Positions 1 through 9,341 of a stretch of 64,000 bases of DNA are shown piece by piece. The stretch spans positions 109,497 through 173,496 of the forward strand of contig NZ_JADEWG010000003.1 of the NCBI RefSeq assembly GCF_015207735.1. The letters are read 5' to 3'. The notes beneath the pieces are model-generated. The model was not told the origin of the DNA and did no database searches. It saw only the letters and a list, made by a program, of their open reading frames with translations. The number at the start of each line of letters is the position of its first letter. Position 1 is the stretch's first letter. The position numbers were made by a program, and so were the translations under genes. Source of the DNA: [Phormidium] sp. LEGE 05292. GTDB lineage: Bacteria > Cyanobacteriota > Cyanobacteriia > Cyanobacteriales > Aerosakkonemataceae.

Positions 1-794
1 GCTAAACCGTTGGCTATTTCCCGATTAGAAAGACGAGGATGAACCACTATTTGGGGATGTAAATAGGTCGGAAAATAACTTAATACAGCATCCCTAGCTC
101 CTCCTGTGCCATAGACATCAAAATACACACTTGAGTTTTTTGTCAAGACTTTGTTCATAACTGCACTTAGCTGGTTTAAACCTTTACGCGCAGTCCAGTT
201 ACCCATAAAAGCCACTCGATTTTGCTTTTGGGTGATGAAAGGCATGGACAAATATTCTTCATCTAATCCAGGTTCAACTACAGCTGTTCGTTCGACGGGG
301 TAAAGCCCTAAATTCAAAACCCACTTTCGATCTAATTCGCAAAGTGAGACAAAAGCATCAGCATAAGCGAAGGCCATTTGGGAAAATCGGGCATGAGTTT
401 GTTGGGCGAACCAATTGTATAATGGATTGCGAATTGGGTTGTAAGCTTGGGAGCGATCGCGATCGATTAACTCTAATCCATTAGTGTGAGCAACCAGCAA
501 AGGTCGTTTTGGCAACTTCGATAATTGCCAAGTCGCCAACCAAAATTCATCTCCATAAAACTCAATCACATCATATTGAGTCATTCGCAGTTTTTCTCTA
601 ACTAAATTCCAAGCACCCCAAGCTTGACGAAATTTTTTAGCTCTACCTATACCATGCCAAGTTTCGTAATCCTTGGGTTCAGCTACATCAACTGAATGTC
701 CCAGGTTTTGTAATCCTTGGGAGTACATTAACACAGTTTTTCCCGAACCAGATTTGGGATCTAATGGGCAGTTTGTAAGAGAGAAAATTTGCAT
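1..794 (-). CDS. Glycosyltransferase family 4 (GT-B), 3' part cut off by window edge
   Basis: The frame is open from an ATG at 792-794 (minus strand) to base 1, so about 264 N-terminal residues are visible and the C-terminal nucleotide-sugar domain lies mostly outside. The start MQIFSLTNCPLD followed by a Gly/Ser-rich GSGKT stretch is the usual N-terminal acceptor-side Rossmann entry of GT4 enzymes. Near residue 195 the sequence FMGNWTARKGLNQL marks the start of the donor domain. It should transfer a sugar from a nucleotide or lipid donor onto a growing surface glycan in the cytoplasm. It is the first gene seen of a minus-strand run of glycan genes reaching to 6.1 kb. A decayed copy of its middle part lies at about 1998-2110. 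The family call is firm; donor and acceptor are unknown. Confidence 0.85.
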   Translation of the reverse strand, partial: MQIFSLTNCPLDPKSGSGKTVLMYSQGLQNLGHSVDVAEPKDYETWHGIGRAKKFRQAWGAWNLVREKLRMTQYDVIEFYGDEFWLATWQLSKLPKRPLLVAHTNGLELIDRDRSQAYNPIRNPLYNWFAQQTHARFSQMAFAYADAFVSLCELDRKWVLNLGLYPVERTAVVEPGLDEEYLSMPFITQKQNRVAFMGNWTARKGLNQLSAVMNKVLTKNSSVYFDVYGTGGARDAVLSYFPTYLHPQIVVHPRLSNREIANGL

Positions 795-889
795 TATTTT
801 ATGCTTAGTTTATATATCTTCATCAATTAACGTGAGTTCGGGATAAAAAGTATTTTAATATTGAGACTTTCTCCGGTATTTCGACAATA

Positions 890-1987
890 TTAAATTTCTA
901 ATAGCCTACCAATAAATTTTCTCACCTCTTGTGGAGTATAAACTTCTTGGCGATCGCTTTCTTTCCCCAATATCTGGCATATTCCTGGATAACCCCACTG
1001 TGCTGCGTGCTGTTTCGTTGAGGTAAAACAGTCTCCCAGCAAAACAACCGTAGGAATCGAGAAAGCAGCAGCAGCGTGCATCAACATACTAGAGTTAGAG
1101 ATTACCAAATCGGCAGCAGCAACTAAAGCAAAGCTTTCTCTTAGCGTCAGATCTCCAGCCAGACTTTTAACTGATGGAGAAAGAGCCGCTAATTGTTTGC
1201 CAGCCTCACGATCTTGTTTGCCTCCAATAATAATAACTTCTAGGTTGCTGATTTCCCTCAACATTTTCACCAAATCTGCGTAATTTTCCAACGGCCAGCA
1301 CTTTTCGGCAAACCCCCCTCCAGGGCCAATAACTATACGTTTCTCAGTAAGCCGAATTTTTATCGACCACCGACGCTGACCTGCTTCTAGTTCACTCGCA
1401 CTCAGAAATATCTGTGGTCTGCATTCTGGCAGTTCAGTCGCCCCTAAAAGTTCGGCAAAACGAAGAGCCGATCGGCCTACCTGTTCGTATGCGTTATACT
1501 CAACATATTTTTCTACTGCTGTATGTCCTCCTGCATATCCCTTCACACCCAAGCGATGTGGAATACCCGCCCGTATCATCAACAACGAACCAAAATAACT
1601 TCCTAAAACATCAATCCCTATATCAAAGTGCCTTTTTGCTAATTCCTGACTTTCGGGAGAAAAAGCAATGTAATTGAGCGCATTCCACAGACTTTGATTG
1701 GCAATAAAATTATTGTGCCAAGGTGCGTTAACTGGCAGTATCTCTGAAATATATGGATTTAGTTTAAGAATTTCGACATTCCAATTACCCATCCCTACAA
1801 CAATATGAGCATCAGGAAATCGCTGCCTCAGTGACTCGAAAAGTGGCGTGATAATTAAAAGATCACCGATATCGTTATTTCTTAATACAAAAATCGATTT
1901 TGGTATTTCAGGAATTTTTTTTGATCGACTTATAGACTTGGCTGTTAACAAAAATACTCTGTCGATCACGCTTCTTTTCCAAGACAT
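890..1987 (-). CDS. Glycosyltransferase family 9 (heptosyltransferase-like)
   Basis: The 365-residue product matches the ADP-heptose:LPS heptosyltransferase (GT9) layout. Near residues 35-55 is RNNDIGDLLIITPLFESLR, the family's N-terminal glycine-turn motif. The C-terminal half has the donor-domain segments GPGGGFAEKCWP and SNSSMLMHAAAAFSIP, ending close to VVLLGD. The frame stays open up to 2035, but I start at the ATG at 1987 (MSWKRS) because AGGGG lies about eight bases upstream. The extra 16 residues of the longer frame read FAYVDAFVSL, which is a remnant of the neighbouring GT4 gene. Many cyanobacteria use GT9 enzymes for exopolysaccharide or O-antigen, so the sugar need not be heptose. 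It probably works with the adjacent GT4, FkbM and GT2 genes. Confidence 0.85.
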   Translation of the reverse strand: MSWKRSVIDRVFLLTAKSISRSKKIPEIPKSIFVLRNNDIGDLLIITPLFESLRQRFPDAHIVVGMGNWNVEILKLNPYISEILPVNAPWHNNFIANQSLWNALNYIAFSPESQELAKRHFDIGIDVLGSYFGSLLMIRAGIPHRLGVKGYAGGHTAVEKYVEYNAYEQVGRSALRFAELLGATELPECRPQIFLSASELEAGQRRWSIKIRLTEKRIVIGPGGGFAEKCWPLENYADLVKMLREISNLEVIIIGGKQDREAGKQLAALSPSVKSLAGDLTLRESFALVAAADLVISNSSMLMHAAAAFSIPTVVLLGDCFTSTKQHAAQWGYPGICQILGKESDRQEVYTPQEVRKFIGRLLEI

Positions 1988-1997
1988 AGAAACCCCT

Positions 1998-2110
1998 AAG
2001 AGTGAGACAAAAGCATCAACATAAGCGAAAGGCATTTGGTAAAATTGAGCGTGAGTTTGCTAGACGAGCAACCAACAAAGATAGTTTTAACAACTTTGAT
2101 AACTGCTAAG
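1998..2110 (-). pseudogene. Decayed fragment of a GT4 glycosyltransferase gene
   Basis: About 110 bases on the minus strand closely resemble two separate parts of the GT4 gene at the left edge. Bases 2000-2065 match about 345-410 (AGTGAGACAAAAGCATCA is shared). Bases 2066-2110 match about 488-540 (GAGCAACCA, CAAAG, AACTT, GATAA in the same order). The roughly 80 bases between those parts are missing in the fragment. It carries stops and no start of its own, and it supplies the spurious N-terminal extension of the GT9 gene. It is a leftover of a tandem GT4 duplicate. Confidence 0.75.
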
Positions 2111-2120
2111 TGGTCAACTA

Positions 2121-3308
2121 TTAGGAATTTAGTAAACTCCATAGATGTTCTGCACTCTTCTTCCAAGAATATCTTTGGCAAATATTTTGGCATTTCGCCC
2201 CGCAATTCTTTGCTTCTTCCGGCTTCTGCCAAAAATATAAAATCTGCTCAACCCATGCTTCTTCATCTTCAGAGTCAATCCGAAAATCAGAATATGTTTG
2301 AATTTCGCGCATACTTGAGTTGTCACCACACAGACACAATCTTTTTGCCGCAGCCGCCTCTAATATCGGTAGCCCAAAGCCTTCACTCCTGCTTGGATAC
2401 ACAGAAAATTCAGCCAATCGATGCAGAGATGCTAAATCTTGATAGCTCAGGCTAGGCAAAGCAATAATTGCTGCTCTGACTGCGGCATTATTCATAGCTG
2501 CTTTAATAGCATAATCGTTTTGAATCAAGCTTTCTGTCAAGCCAACAAATGCACAACGAAAAGATGGATCGGCTTCGTATACTTTACCGCAAACTCGCAA
2601 AAGCATAGGAATATTTTTTCTCAACGCAAATCCACCCACATATAAAATAAAACCACTAGGCAAATTAAAGTCAGCCTGAACTTTTTGGTTATGGCTTTCG
2701 TCGTACTGTTCCTCAACCCAACTAGGTGTTGCTAATGGTATTAATGACATTTTTTCCAATGGCACACCTAATTCTTCATGTACATGATTTTTCACAAATT
2801 CCGAGTAAACTACTAACCGATCAGCTCTAGATACTAACCACTCTTCCCAATTACGAAACATTGGGCGAATCGGTAGTTTTCCCCGTAAATTCCACCAAGG
2901 TTGGTTAGGATCTCTAGCACTACTTTCAGGAATAATTTTATAAACTAAGTCTGGAACAAGTACTACATTCTGACGAAGATTTCCATAGTTGTAAAGATAG
3001 GGAATAAAGTGTCTATAGTTAGAGCCAAAAGTCTTTAGCTTTGCCGCTACTGCATTTCCCCAAGCTAAACGTCCCAAGTAGTCAGGCGATCGATTTTTAA
3101 ACTCAATGAAAATCCACTGAACATCCAAATTCTCAAGTTCAAATATCCCTGGATGAAATGACTTTTCCACAAAAACAGCTATTGACTGAGCATATCCAAG
3201 CTCTTGAAATCCTCGTAAAAGTTCAGCAGTTACAAGCCCTAACCCAGTTGCTGGATAACTCAGACGGTATCCGTCAATAGTTACATTAATTTTAGTTTCT
3301 TTAGTCAT
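2121..3308 (-). CDS. Glycosyltransferase family 4
   Basis: The 395-residue protein has a GT-B shape. The N-terminal half contains GYRLSYPATGLG and an acceptor-side fold. The donor half begins around residue 210 with FILYVGGFALRKNIPMLL. The E-x7-E signature that holds the nucleotide-sugar sits near residue 320 in SEGFGLPILEAAA. Such enzymes act at the cytoplasmic face of the membrane, adding one hexose to a lipid-linked glycan. The stop lies about ten bases from the GT4 remnant, and an FkbM methyltransferase gene follows upstream on the same strand, which fits a co-transcribed polysaccharide run. It is not closely similar to the GT4 gene at the window's left edge. Substrate unknown. Confidence 0.88.
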   Translation of the reverse strand: MTKETKINVTIDGYRLSYPATGLGLVTAELLRGFQELGYAQSIAVFVEKSFHPGIFELENLDVQWIFIEFKNRSPDYLGRLAWGNAVAAKLKTFGSNYRHFIPYLYNYGNLRQNVVLVPDLVYKIIPESSARDPNQPWWNLRGKLPIRPMFRNWEEWLVSRADRLVVYSEFVKNHVHEELGVPLEKMSLIPLATPSWVEEQYDESHNQKVQADFNLPSGFILYVGGFALRKNIPMLLRVCGKVYEADPSFRCAFVGLTESLIQNDYAIKAAMNNAAVRAAIIALPSLSYQDLASLHRLAEFSVYPSRSEGFGLPILEAAAAKRLCLCGDNSSMREIQTYSDFRIDSEDEEAWVEQILYFWQKPEEAKNCGAKCQNICQRYSWKKSAEHLWSLLNS

Positions 3309-3392
3309 ATTTAATTCTAATTATTTTTGAGATTATGCCATTTAATTTCATTAATTTCAGCAATTATACATGATTAATTATGTGGTTGATTT

Positions 3393-4121
3393 TCAATATT
3401 TTATCCTGTGTAAAATTTCTCGCATAAACCACCACTTCACAAGCCTTAATACTAGTATAATTCGTTTGAAACTGAAAAAAACAGCGTCTTGGTAATTTAC
3501 ATACCAATCGTTGACACCAGTACGGTGTACTCTTACATAACCGTGCAGTTTAAGATAATTTCTAACACAAACATCTTTTCCTTGAGAATTATCTTCTACA
3601 AGTATGATTCTCGGTTTAAAATGTTCAATAGAAAATCCTTTTAACACTTCTAACTCTGCACCCTCTACATCAATAGAAAGAAGCTCAAATCCAACAGGAG
3701 AATTATTTTGATTGAGAATATCATCTAATATAGTAGCTGGTACAGATATCTTTTCAACCTTTCCTCCATACTGATTAATCATCGAAATAAAATTTCCATC
3801 GGTTACTGTAGTTGATAAACCATCTAGACCCCGAGGGCCACCTACTACCCTATAAAAGTCTATTGTTCCTATTTTTTCTGAAGCTACAACAGCATAATTC
3901 ATAACAATGCTATTAGGTCTAGATTGCAGACAGCAAGGGATTAAATCTGGGTTAGCTTCTACCAATAAACCTTTCCAGCCTTGTTGTTCCAGTAAAAACG
4001 TATTGCTATTTGTTATGCCGTCGTTTGCACCAATTTCTACATAATACGCCAATTTTTTAAAGTTAAAAAATTTTAAAATCTCTAGATCTTCGCCAAATTG
4101 TGAATAACTTTGTTTGTCCAT
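3393..4121 (-). CDS. FkbM-family SAM-dependent methyltransferase
   Basis: The 242-residue protein starts with YSQFGEDLEIL, the usual opening of this family. It is followed by the SAM motif I YYVEIGANDG (residues about 25-35), the acidic strand-2 end LLVEANP, and the motif IV region ELLSIDVEGAELEVLKGF at about 150-168. FkbM-type enzymes O-methylate sugars or polyketides; within glycan clusters they usually cap or decorate sugar residues. The gene lies between a GT4 and a GT2 gene on the same strand, so methylation of the glycan made here is the simplest role. The length is normal for the family and no key motif is missing. Confidence 0.9.
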   Translation of the reverse strand: MDKQSYSQFGEDLEILKFFNFKKLAYYVEIGANDGITNSNTFLLEQQGWKGLLVEANPDLIPCCLQSRPNSIVMNYAVVASEKIGTIDFYRVVGGPRGLDGLSTTVTDGNFISMINQYGGKVEKISVPATILDDILNQNNSPVGFELLSIDVEGAELEVLKGFSIEHFKPRIILVEDNSQGKDVCVRNYLKLHGYVRVHRTGVNDWYVNYQDAVFFSFKRIILVLRLVKWWFMREILHRIKY

Positions 4122-4177
4122 ATTTTGATTTAAGGTTCCACTATACTTGAGACTCTGAAAACTATAATAATTTGTAT

Positions 4178-5095
4178 TTATGTAAAAGCTATAGCTTTGA
4201 ATATAAATCTTTTCATTGATTTCACCAAAGACTTGAAATAGTCCAATGTTGGATATTGACCTGTTATACTAGCTTTTAATATCCTTTTAATAGCTGCTTT
4301 GTAAAACCTAATAGCAAACCTTAATTTATTTTCATTTGTAAACCTACAAAGTTCATTCAAGTGTTCACTAAAAATATACACTACTTCATCTTGCATTCTT
4401 TCTGTCCTCGTGCCTTCATTTGTTAGCATGGTGCTGTGTCTCCTGTAAATAAATAGCTTCTTCCTTAGATAACATACCTTACAACCAGCCAAAAGATAAC
4501 GCAAATAAAAATCTCCATCACACGCAAAGGCATATTGAGGATTAAATCCACCTATTTTTAATAATAAATCTCTCCTAATTAAGCTAGTTATTGTACAAGG
4601 AAAAGCGTACTTTTGGATTATTTCAGAAACTATTTTTTCTGATTCAAGCAAGGTTCTTTCATCTTTAATTGCAAAGTCTCTCCACCAATTACCCACATTG
4701 GAAATTTCTCCATTTTCGTCTATTTCATAATAGTCAGGAAATACCAAATCTACCTGTTCTTCAACCACTACTTGATACATTAATTCAAAATAACGTTCAT
4801 CTATTAAATCATCGTGACAAAGAATACATATAAAATCACCCCTGGCGATGTTAGTTAGAGCTACTAAATTCTTGGTAAAGCCAATATTTGATTCATGATG
4901 AATTATTTTTATATTTGGTCTATCTTTGGCAAATTGTTTTGCTATTTGTAATGTATTATCTATTGAAGCGTTGTCTCCAATAATTATTTCTTGAGGCTGT
5001 AAAGTTTGCTTTGCCAGTGAATTTAGTGAGTCTTTAAGGAATTTTTCTCCGTTATATACTGGCATAATTACACTTATATTGCTCTGGGTTTCCAC
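4178..5095 (-). CDS. Glycosyltransferase family 2
   Basis: The 305-residue product has a GT-A fold of GT2 type. It begins SVIMPVYNGEKFL, the first acidic position is GDNASIDNT near residue 40, and the metal-binding DxD-like motif is CHDDLIDERYF near residue 95. A conserved RRDLL/IGGF segment follows around 175. The C-terminal 60 residues are basic (for example RFYKAAIKRILK) and may touch the membrane; no clear transmembrane helix is seen. It should add a sugar from a nucleotide donor with inversion. It sits between the FkbM and another GT2 gene with gaps of less than 100 bases, consistent with one transcript. Confidence 0.9.
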   Translation of the reverse strand: METQSNISVIMPVYNGEKFLKDSLNSLAKQTLQPQEIIIGDNASIDNTLQIAKQFAKDRPNIKIIHHESNIGFTKNLVALTNIARGDFICILCHDDLIDERYFELMYQVVVEEQVDLVFPDYYEIDENGEISNVGNWWRDFAIKDERTLLESEKIVSEIIQKYAFPCTITSLIRRDLLLKIGGFNPQYAFACDGDFYLRYLLAGCKVCYLRKKLFIYRRHSTMLTNEGTRTERMQDEVVYIFSEHLNELCRFTNENKLRFAIRFYKAAIKRILKASITGQYPTLDYFKSLVKSMKRFIFKAIAFT

Positions 5096-5192
5096 TTGCT
5101 TAACTCCTCTAATAAAAATTTATATTTTATTAAAAATTTATAACAATCTTACTTAATTTTTAACTTTCTCTTTATGATTAAAACTTTGAAAC

Positions 5193-6092
5193 CTACTTAA
5201 ATTTTTGATATAAGTAGTATTGTTTAGCTGCACGCAAAGACCGTCCTAGCAACCTGAGTATAGAAATGATTTCTAAGCGTGCTTTGATTTTATATCCTAG
5301 CATTGTATCCTGAAAAATAGTTCGCCGTAATAAATACAAGATTGACCAGATTAAATTATTAATTGAAAGCTCCAGCCACAAAGCATGAACAAACAAAACA
5401 TACATTGTACATTCTAATAAATCTTTGAGTTGTTGTACGTCATAGTATCTATTTTCTGATAGTGCATAATGCCAAACAAACGTAGCATCTGAAAAGGAAA
5501 TCCTCCAGCCATATTTACGAAGAACTTTACCCCAAAGATACCACAAAGGGCCAAAAGTGTAAGTTTCGTCATAACGCAAACCTTGGTCAAATATCTGCCT
5601 GGGATAAACAGAAGAACCATCAGCAATCGCCGCACAGTTTGAAGGATCTTTGGGAGTGCAACCACAGCCACTTCGATGCAACTCTGGAGGACAAAGTAAA
5701 GGAGCATTAGGTTCATCATAGTTGCGTTCTGGGAAAATCCACACTCTTTGAGGGTCACTTTCTACAACTTCTAAAATCTTTTCTATATAATCCTGCGGAT
5801 GGGTGTGATCGTCGTCTCCTGAGAGAATATGAGTACCTCGACAAGTTAAACTAGCATGATTGCGATTTGCATATAGTCCCCGGCGTGGCCCTCTGGTATA
5901 GACGCAACTAAATTGTTTAGCTAAGTCTTCTATTTTTGGTGCATAGTTTTCATCGGAATCATCTGATACAACTATTTCAAATGGAGCGACACTTTGAGAG
6001 CGCCAACTTTTCAAACAACGTTCTAAACTCTCTGGTCTATTCCTAGTCACCAAGGCAACACTTAATCTAATTTGCTTTGATGGCAGTTGCAT
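5193..6092 (-). CDS. Glycosyltransferase family 2
   Basis: The 299-residue GT-A protein has SVALVTRNRPESLERCL at the N-terminus, VVSDDSDEN for the uracil-binding acid near residue 48, and the DxD motif as SGDDDHTHPQDY near residue 95. A cysteine-rich insert SGCGCTPKDPSNC near residue 150 is unusual for GT2. The start is the ATG at 6092; an in-frame TTG at 6104 lies only two bases after an AGGAGG and is less likely. The C-terminal third is hydrophobic and aromatic (LWLELSINNLIWSILYLL), suggesting membrane contact. It is the upstream-most gene of the minus-strand glycan run that ends beyond the left edge. Confidence 0.88.
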   Translation of the reverse strand: MQLPSKQIRLSVALVTRNRPESLERCLKSWRSQSVAPFEIVVSDDSDENYAPKIEDLAKQFSCVYTRGPRRGLYANRNHASLTCRGTHILSGDDDHTHPQDYIEKILEVVESDPQRVWIFPERNYDEPNAPLLCPPELHRSGCGCTPKDPSNCAAIADGSSVYPRQIFDQGLRYDETYTFGPLWYLWGKVLRKYGWRISFSDATFVWHYALSENRYYDVQQLKDLLECTMYVLFVHALWLELSINNLIWSILYLLRRTIFQDTMLGYKIKARLEIISILRLLGRSLRAAKQYYLYQKFK

Positions 6093-6147
6093 AAAATTTC
6101 CCAAAACCTCCTGATTTTACTTATACACTTGGTTTTATGTCAATTGT

Positions 6148-8397
6148 TTATTTAACCATATTATTTTCTATTTGAGCTGCACTGAGGTTAAATATCTCTT
6201 CCAATAGAACTTTGGCATCTGGCGCTACAGTTGTCAATCCTATATAATAAATATTTTTTTCATTTAGCGATTCCTTTAATACTTTGGCATAGATATCTCC
6301 ACTAAGTGATGTTTTTTCACTGTTCATCCATAAATTTAACTTGATAGTTTTAAAAATATCTATGTTTTGCTCGGTTCTAATTTCTGCTCCTTTGCTTGAT
6401 AATTTGACTATACTTGCATCATAGATTTTATCATTTATATGCTTTTCTTCTAAAATAGAGTATTGGAACAGTACTTCCTCTTTTAATGGCAGCAAAATAT
6501 TTTCTTCTTTCGGCAAATGGAGGTTGTACTTTCCCTCTATTCCACTTACTTTATAAATTGAAATTGGTTCGTTAAATCCTTTTGGTTGTACCTTCATTTC
6601 TGCATCTATTTTTACGATTTCTGCTGCTTCTTTGAGGGTAGATTCGGAAATTAAAATTTGACCGCCTACTGTGTAGGATTCAATACGGGCAGTTAAGTTT
6701 ACATGATGTCCAACTACTCCATATTTGGCGCGTTTTGCGGAACCAATATTTCCCACTACTACTTCACCAGTACTAATGCCAATTCCCATTTCGATTTTGG
6801 GCAATCCTAAGCGTTCATTTTTTTTGTTTACACTGTCCATAGCTAACTGCATTGCTAGGGCGCAAGCGATCGCTCTTTGGGCATCATCTTCTCTTTGAGT
6901 TGGTGCACCAAAAAGCACTAAAATTGCATCACCAATAAACTCATCGATCGTTCCCTGATACTTCATAATTTGATCGGCCATTTCCCCCAAATAAATATTC
7001 AACATGGAAACGACTGTTTCTGGCGCTAACTCTTCTGAAACTGAGGAAAAACCACGCAAATCTGACATTAAAATTGTCACCTTTCGTCTTTCTCCACCAA
7101 GTCTAAATCCGTCAGGTGATTCCAGCAAATTAGCTACTACTTCATCTGTAAGATAAAGACTAAAAGTTTTCCGAATTTCTCCGGCGGTGCGGGCAATATA
7201 GCTTATAATAACACTTGCTGAGCCGACAAAAGCAACTACTGGCGGAATTACTGGAATCCACCAACCACCCAAAAAAGCTAGATAACCTGTTAGGAAAAAA
7301 CCTGCTATTACTAACAATATACTAGTAGTTCTTTTTACAGAAAACTTGCCCACACCTCCGCGATATCGCCACTGCCAAGTTAAAACTGCGCCTATGGTAG
7401 CACCACATAAAATCCACAACCATTCTAACGGTTCTGGCAAAGTTTTAATTAAAGGACGACCATCGATAACCGCACTGATAATCATGCTGGTTAAATGAGC
7501 ATGAATTTCTACCCCGGAAATTCTCTGGGGAATACCCACAAAACTGCTACTATAAGGCGTATATAATATATCATTTAAGCTTTCTGCGGTAGAACCAATT
7601 AAGACAATGCGATCGCGCATCAAATCGTTAGGAATGCGATTTTTTAGCACATCTAATAGCGAAACAATTTTAAAATTCCCCGCCCCCCGAAAGTTTAAGA
7701 TTACCTGATATCCCGCCGCATCAGTACGGACATAACCCCCATCATTCGCTTCAAAAGGAACAAATACTACCTTTCCCAATTGCAAATTATTATTTTTATC
7801 TCCTGTGGCCCCTATACCTTCTTGTTTCAAATACATTAACGCTAATCTCAAACCCAAGCTTTCTGTTTTATGAAGATATAAGAACTGTCGCCGAATTTTC
7901 CCATCCGTATCTAAAGGTAAATCATTAGCACCAATCTGTCCTTTTTCATTTAAAATTGGCGGCGGATTTACTGCTGGGCCACTAGCACCGCCTACGACTT
8001 TTTTAATGCCAATTAAATTTGGTGTAGTCCTATATAGTTGCAATAATTGCTGATGCTCAGATTCACTTCCTACAGATAAATCACGATAAATATCTAAACC
8101 TATAGCTCTAGGTTTTTGTTGTTTAATTTTTTGCAACAATTCTACTAAAATCTTGTCTTTAATCGGCCATTGTTTTAATTCTTGTAGGTCTGATTCATTA
8201 ATTCCCACAATCACAATTCTAGAGTCCCTAGCTTCTCGAGGACGCAAGTGAAATAGTTGATCGTAAGCTGACCATTCCAAGGATTGAAACAACCCCGCAA
8301 AACGTAAAGCAATTACTAATAAAGTGATGCTTGGTGCAGTAATAAATACTCCACGCCATTCCCAAATTAGCTGTTTTAGTTTTAGCTTAGAAAGCAT
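6148..8397 (-). CDS. CHASE2-domain class III nucleotide cyclase with PilZ-like C-terminus
   Basis: The 749-residue protein has a short cytoplasmic start, one membrane segment (about 18-36), an extracytoplasmic CHASE2 sensor (about 45-320), then hydrophobic segments at about 325-400. A class III cyclase domain runs from about 435 to 615. Metal-binding aspartates are D446 (MSDLRGFSS) and D490 (FIGDAIL). The transition-state pair is N567/R571 (VNLTAR). The purine-selecting positions are Glu486 and Gly560, where adenylyl cyclases usually have Lys and Asp/Thr; Glu here is typical of guanylyl cyclases and, as I recall, of Synechocystis Cya2. So cGMP is as plausible as cAMP. The last 110 residues (DASIVKLSSKG and after) resemble a degenerate PilZ beta-barrel. 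It is adjacent to a DUF928 gene, a frequent cyanobacterial pairing. Confidence 0.88.
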   Translation of the reverse strand: MLSKLKLKQLIWEWRGVFITAPSITLLVIALRFAGLFQSLEWSAYDQLFHLRPREARDSRIVIVGINESDLQELKQWPIKDKILVELLQKIKQQKPRAIGLDIYRDLSVGSESEHQQLLQLYRTTPNLIGIKKVVGGASGPAVNPPPILNEKGQIGANDLPLDTDGKIRRQFLYLHKTESLGLRLALMYLKQEGIGATGDKNNNLQLGKVVFVPFEANDGGYVRTDAAGYQVILNFRGAGNFKIVSLLDVLKNRIPNDLMRDRIVLIGSTAESLNDILYTPYSSSFVGIPQRISGVEIHAHLTSMIISAVIDGRPLIKTLPEPLEWLWILCGATIGAVLTWQWRYRGGVGKFSVKRTTSILLVIAGFFLTGYLAFLGGWWIPVIPPVVAFVGSASVIISYIARTAGEIRKTFSLYLTDEVVANLLESPDGFRLGGERRKVTILMSDLRGFSSVSEELAPETVVSMLNIYLGEMADQIMKYQGTIDEFIGDAILVLFGAPTQREDDAQRAIACALAMQLAMDSVNKKNERLGLPKIEMGIGISTGEVVVGNIGSAKRAKYGVVGHHVNLTARIESYTVGGQILISESTLKEAAEIVKIDAEMKVQPKGFNEPISIYKVSGIEGKYNLHLPKEENILLPLKEEVLFQYSILEEKHINDKIYDASIVKLSSKGAEIRTEQNIDIFKTIKLNLWMNSEKTSLSGDIYAKVLKESLNEKNIYYIGLTTVAPDAKVLLEEIFNLSAAQIENNMVK

Positions 8398-8428
8398 ATT
8401 CAGTATACCAATTGGTACTTACTAAATC

Positions 8429-9220
8429 CTAGTTATGTTCGGATGTACAGCAATTAAGCATTGGTTGTTCTACAATTACATTTAATCCGACCGAATCTAG
8501 GAGTTTTTTCCATTTATTTTTTAAGTTGCGGTCATCCGGTTTCTGGCGGAGTAACTCAACTAAAGTGGTTAAACTGTCATGCCAAAGACCAGCTGCTGCA
8601 TATAAGGATGGACGATCGCTTGGTGCAGCTTTTTCTAACTTACTCACTAAACTAGGACTTAATTCCGTTCGCTCCACCCATCCGTCTACGATAACATTTC
8701 CACTTTTGTCTGGAAGTTCTTGGTCTGAGTTAGGTGGACAGACCATTGTGAAGAACCAATGATACATTTTGCCCACCTCTAAAGGTGCGGATAATTCATT
8801 GTTGGGTAAGGTAAAACTGACAATACCTGAATTCTCAGGAACAGGAAGAGTTTTTTGGTAAATTACTTCACCATTTGTACCGTCTAGCAGCTTAAATTCC
8901 AATGCTTCGGCGCTCGATTTGGGAACATACCAAAAGAATGTAGGATACCCTGTTAGCGTTAATCCTAAATTATTTTTAGGCATTAAGGAAGTGAGAACTC
9001 CTGTACTTTCTATACAGCCTCCTCGCGAAGCACCTCCTGCTGTAGATGAAGGTGCGCTTCTGTCTGGCGGCTGGTAACTCTGACTGACTTCCCAGGCTAA
9101 ATTTTTGACTCTAGTTACTTGTTGATTTTGTCCCTTAACCTCTGATACTAAGTTGGGAGCGATCGCTAATCCTAAACTAAGACTCACCAGCAAAGTCTTC
9201 CCAGTGAGAGCTAACTTCAT
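8429..9220 (-). CDS. DUF928 domain secreted protein
   Basis: The 263-residue protein has an N-terminal signal sequence (KTLLVSLSLGLAIAP) and then the DUF928 pattern: a Gly/Arg-rich stretch GGASRGGC, LTLTGYPTFFWYVP, an immunoglobulin-like beta region, YHWFFTMVC, and a helical end with LYAAAGLWHDSLTTL. The function of DUF928 is not known. Such genes commonly sit next to CHASE2 proteins, haemagglutination-repeat and CHAT proteins in cyanobacteria, and here the CHASE2 cyclase follows 31 bases downstream on the same strand. That suggests the pair is co-expressed and that the exported protein may feed the CHASE2 sensor. I start at the ATG at 9220 because GAGG lies six bases upstream; ATG 9226 and TTG 9232 are poorly placed. 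Confidence 0.85.
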   Translation of the reverse strand: MKLALTGKTLLVSLSLGLAIAPNLVSEVKGQNQQVTRVKNLAWEVSQSYQPPDRSAPSSTAGGASRGGCIESTGVLTSLMPKNNLGLTLTGYPTFFWYVPKSSAEALEFKLLDGTNGEVIYQKTLPVPENSGIVSFTLPNNELSAPLEVGKMYHWFFTMVCPPNSDQELPDKSGNVIVDGWVERTELSPSLVSKLEKAAPSDRPSLYAAAGLWHDSLTTLVELLRQKPDDRNLKNKWKKLLDSVGLNVIVEQPMLNCCTSEHN

Positions 9221-9341
9221 ATTCATCCTCAAATTTTATTCTCATCTATAACAAGATAGACTCTAGTTTGGCTTAAATTGCTCCTGAATGTCAGCAATTT
9301 TTATTATCTACAACGATCTGATATCAGTTATACTAAAGCTC

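Noticed and set aside
2036..2455. Plus-strand open frame of 139 codons
   Set aside because: It lies antisense to the GT4 gene and remnant, has no homology pattern and no ribosome site.
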